Assembly (NCBI GenBank): GCA_017520545.1
Contig: JAFXFM010000007.1
Span: forward strand, 109,149-173,148
Direction: 5' to 3'
Source: Alistipes sp.
GTDB lineage: Bacteria > Bacteroidota > Bacteroidia > Bacteroidales > Rikenellaceae
DNA length: 64,000 nt
Part shown: positions 63,083 through 64,000 of the stretch, piece by piece
Layout: every line of letters starts with the position of its first letter
Position numbering within the stretch: the first letter of the stretch is position 1
Translations under genes and position numbers: made by a program
Notes under the pieces: model-generated
What the model saw: only the letters and a program-made list of their open reading frames with translations
Told to the model about the DNA's origin: nothing
Databases searched by the model: none

Positions 63083-64000
63083 ATGAAAAATTTGACAAAA
63101 ATTTTCACGGCGGTTGTGGCGGGAATGTTCGCATTCTCTTGCGTTACAGACACAACCGAGGACCTTGGTGTAAACATCAAGGGCGGAGAGAAGGTTACGG
63201 AGGTTACTCTCTCGATGGAGGCGGCGCGTACGCACCTCGGCGAGAAGGCTGACGGCGTATACCCTCTCTATTGGAGTGAGGGCGATGCTATTTCGGTAAA
63301 TGGCGTTGCTTCGAACGAAATCCTTATTGGCGACAACGCAGACGTCGCTGTATTTAAGTTCGCAGAGAGCGTAACTACTCCGCTCTGCGTTGTTTACCCT
63401 GCTGCTGCGGCTCAGGCTGCCGAGGAGGTTGTTGAGGGCGAGGAGGAGACTCCTGCTCCTACAACAGTTTACCCAGTAAACTTCCTCGCAACTCAGCCTT
63501 ACACCGTTGGCACATTTGCTCCACAGGCTGCGCCAATGTATGGCTACGCAGAGACTGCCGAGACTATCGCAATGCAGCACCTCACAGGCGTTCTTCGCTT
63601 GGCTATCGCTGGTAACGGCGAGAAGGTTACAGGTATCACTGTTCGCGCGCAGGGCGGCAAGATTGCAGGTGCATTTACTGTTGATTGCACAAACGGCACT
63701 TTGACTGCTGTTGAGGCATCAAACACCGTAAATGTTACCTTCGCAGAGCCATTGGTACTCGGCGCAGAGGCTACTCCTGTTTATGTAACCGTTCCTGCCG
63801 GCTCGTATGGTACATTCGTGATTACCATCACTACCGAGGCTCACGAGAAGATGACCGTGAAGTTCAACAGCGACGTGAAGCCAATCAACGCTGCTACTGT
63901 TCGCGAGTTCACCGAATTCACCTACGAGGCTAACACCAACGACAGCGAGGATGTATTCATCATCGACAGCAAGGAGGCTCTCATCGAGTTCGCTCGCATT
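63083..64000 (+). CDS. Fimbrillin-like lipoprotein (3' end outside window)
   Basis: Partial gene, 306 codons visible and open at the right edge. Lipobox MFAFSC with Cys20. Residues about 38-285 form a fimbrillin-like beta domain homologous to the N-terminal domain of the protein at 27450-29933: RTHLGEKADGVYPLYWSEGD, GGKIAGAFTVDCTNGT and NAATVREFTEF have clear counterparts there. An Ala/Glu/Pro-rich loop is inserted near 110-130. The last residues, DVFIIDSKEALIEFARI, resemble the module that precedes glycine repeats, so the missing part may look like the protein at the left edge. Strong codon bias. Surface location is inferred. Confidence 0.85.
   Translation, partial: MKNLTKIFTAVVAGMFAFSCVTDTTEDLGVNIKGGEKVTEVTLSMEAARTHLGEKADGVYPLYWSEGDAISVNGVASNEILIGDNADVAVFKFAESVTTPLCVVYPAAAAQAAEEVVEGEEETPAPTTVYPVNFLATQPYTVGTFAPQAAPMYGYAETAETIAMQHLTGVLRLAIAGNGEKVTGITVRAQGGKIAGAFTVDCTNGTLTAVEASNTVNVTFAEPLVLGAEATPVYVTVPAGSYGTFVITITTEAHEKMTVKFNSDVKPINAATVREFTEFTYEANTNDSEDVFIIDSKEALIEFARI

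Overview
The window looks like a piece of a Bacteroidales chromosome, most likely from an Alistipes-type (Rikenellaceae) gut commensal; the genus is an inference. The main evidence is the promoter type: nearly every transcription unit has a -7 box of the form TAnnTTTG, often with TTTG 19-21 bases upstream, and there are no clear Shine-Dalgarno sequences. Gene content agrees: OstA-like and SurA proteins, a DUF5683 protein beside ParAB, DUF4919, UbiD, single-chain GcvP, and lipoproteins with fimbrillin-like domains.

Layout. 1-2.6 kb: end of a large glycine-repeat surface protein and a 45-residue microprotein. 2.6-3.2 kb: repeat-filled spacer. 3.2-9.1 kb: lspA, a LytTR regulator, an acyl-CoA synthetase, a coiled-coil protein with zapA, a probable 6S RNA, and rny. 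9.2-12 kb: a 172-bp tandem repeat, gapA, a secreted esterase, more repeats. 12-16.9 kb: gcvP and an AT-rich restriction-modification pair. 17-24 kb: slyD, an acidic-tailed protein, ligA, dapA, a DUF4919 protein and a clostripain-like lipoprotein. 24-27.4 kb: mntP, dciA-like, recF, a TPR protein, a small unknown. 27.4-33.1 kb: a metallophosphatase lipoprotein, ferritin, and an SPFH/four-TM/TM2 operon. 33-36 kb: pflA and pflB. 36-43.5 kb: OstA-like protein, surA, and a CPBP protease fused to an SDR enzyme. 43.6-50.5 kb: parA, parB, DUF5683, mltD, rplY, pth, tRNA-Val, argR. 50.5-62.8 kb: an exported nitroreductase, then a tightly packed run lon-kdsB-GH2-kdsA-kdsD-glpT-ubiD-HhH protein and rpsU. 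63-64 kb: start of another fimbrillin-domain lipoprotein.

How the genes fit together: the core is housekeeping (chromosome segregation, DNA repair, translation, proteolysis, Kdo and outer-membrane assembly, fermentation through pyruvate formate-lyase). Accessory parts are the surface proteins at both ends, the restriction-modification island and the SPFH operon.

The most unusual signal is in the intergenic DNA. There are phase-locked 7-bp arrays of several sequences, three of which abut -7 boxes; 9-bp arrays in inverted orientation inside the pfl operon; a three-copy element whose hairpin stems differ but still pair; arrays of small varying palindromes; and poly-G tracts of 8-10. Two repeat-rich regions (2.66-3.18 kb and 11.77-12.01 kb) share several of these elements in the same order.
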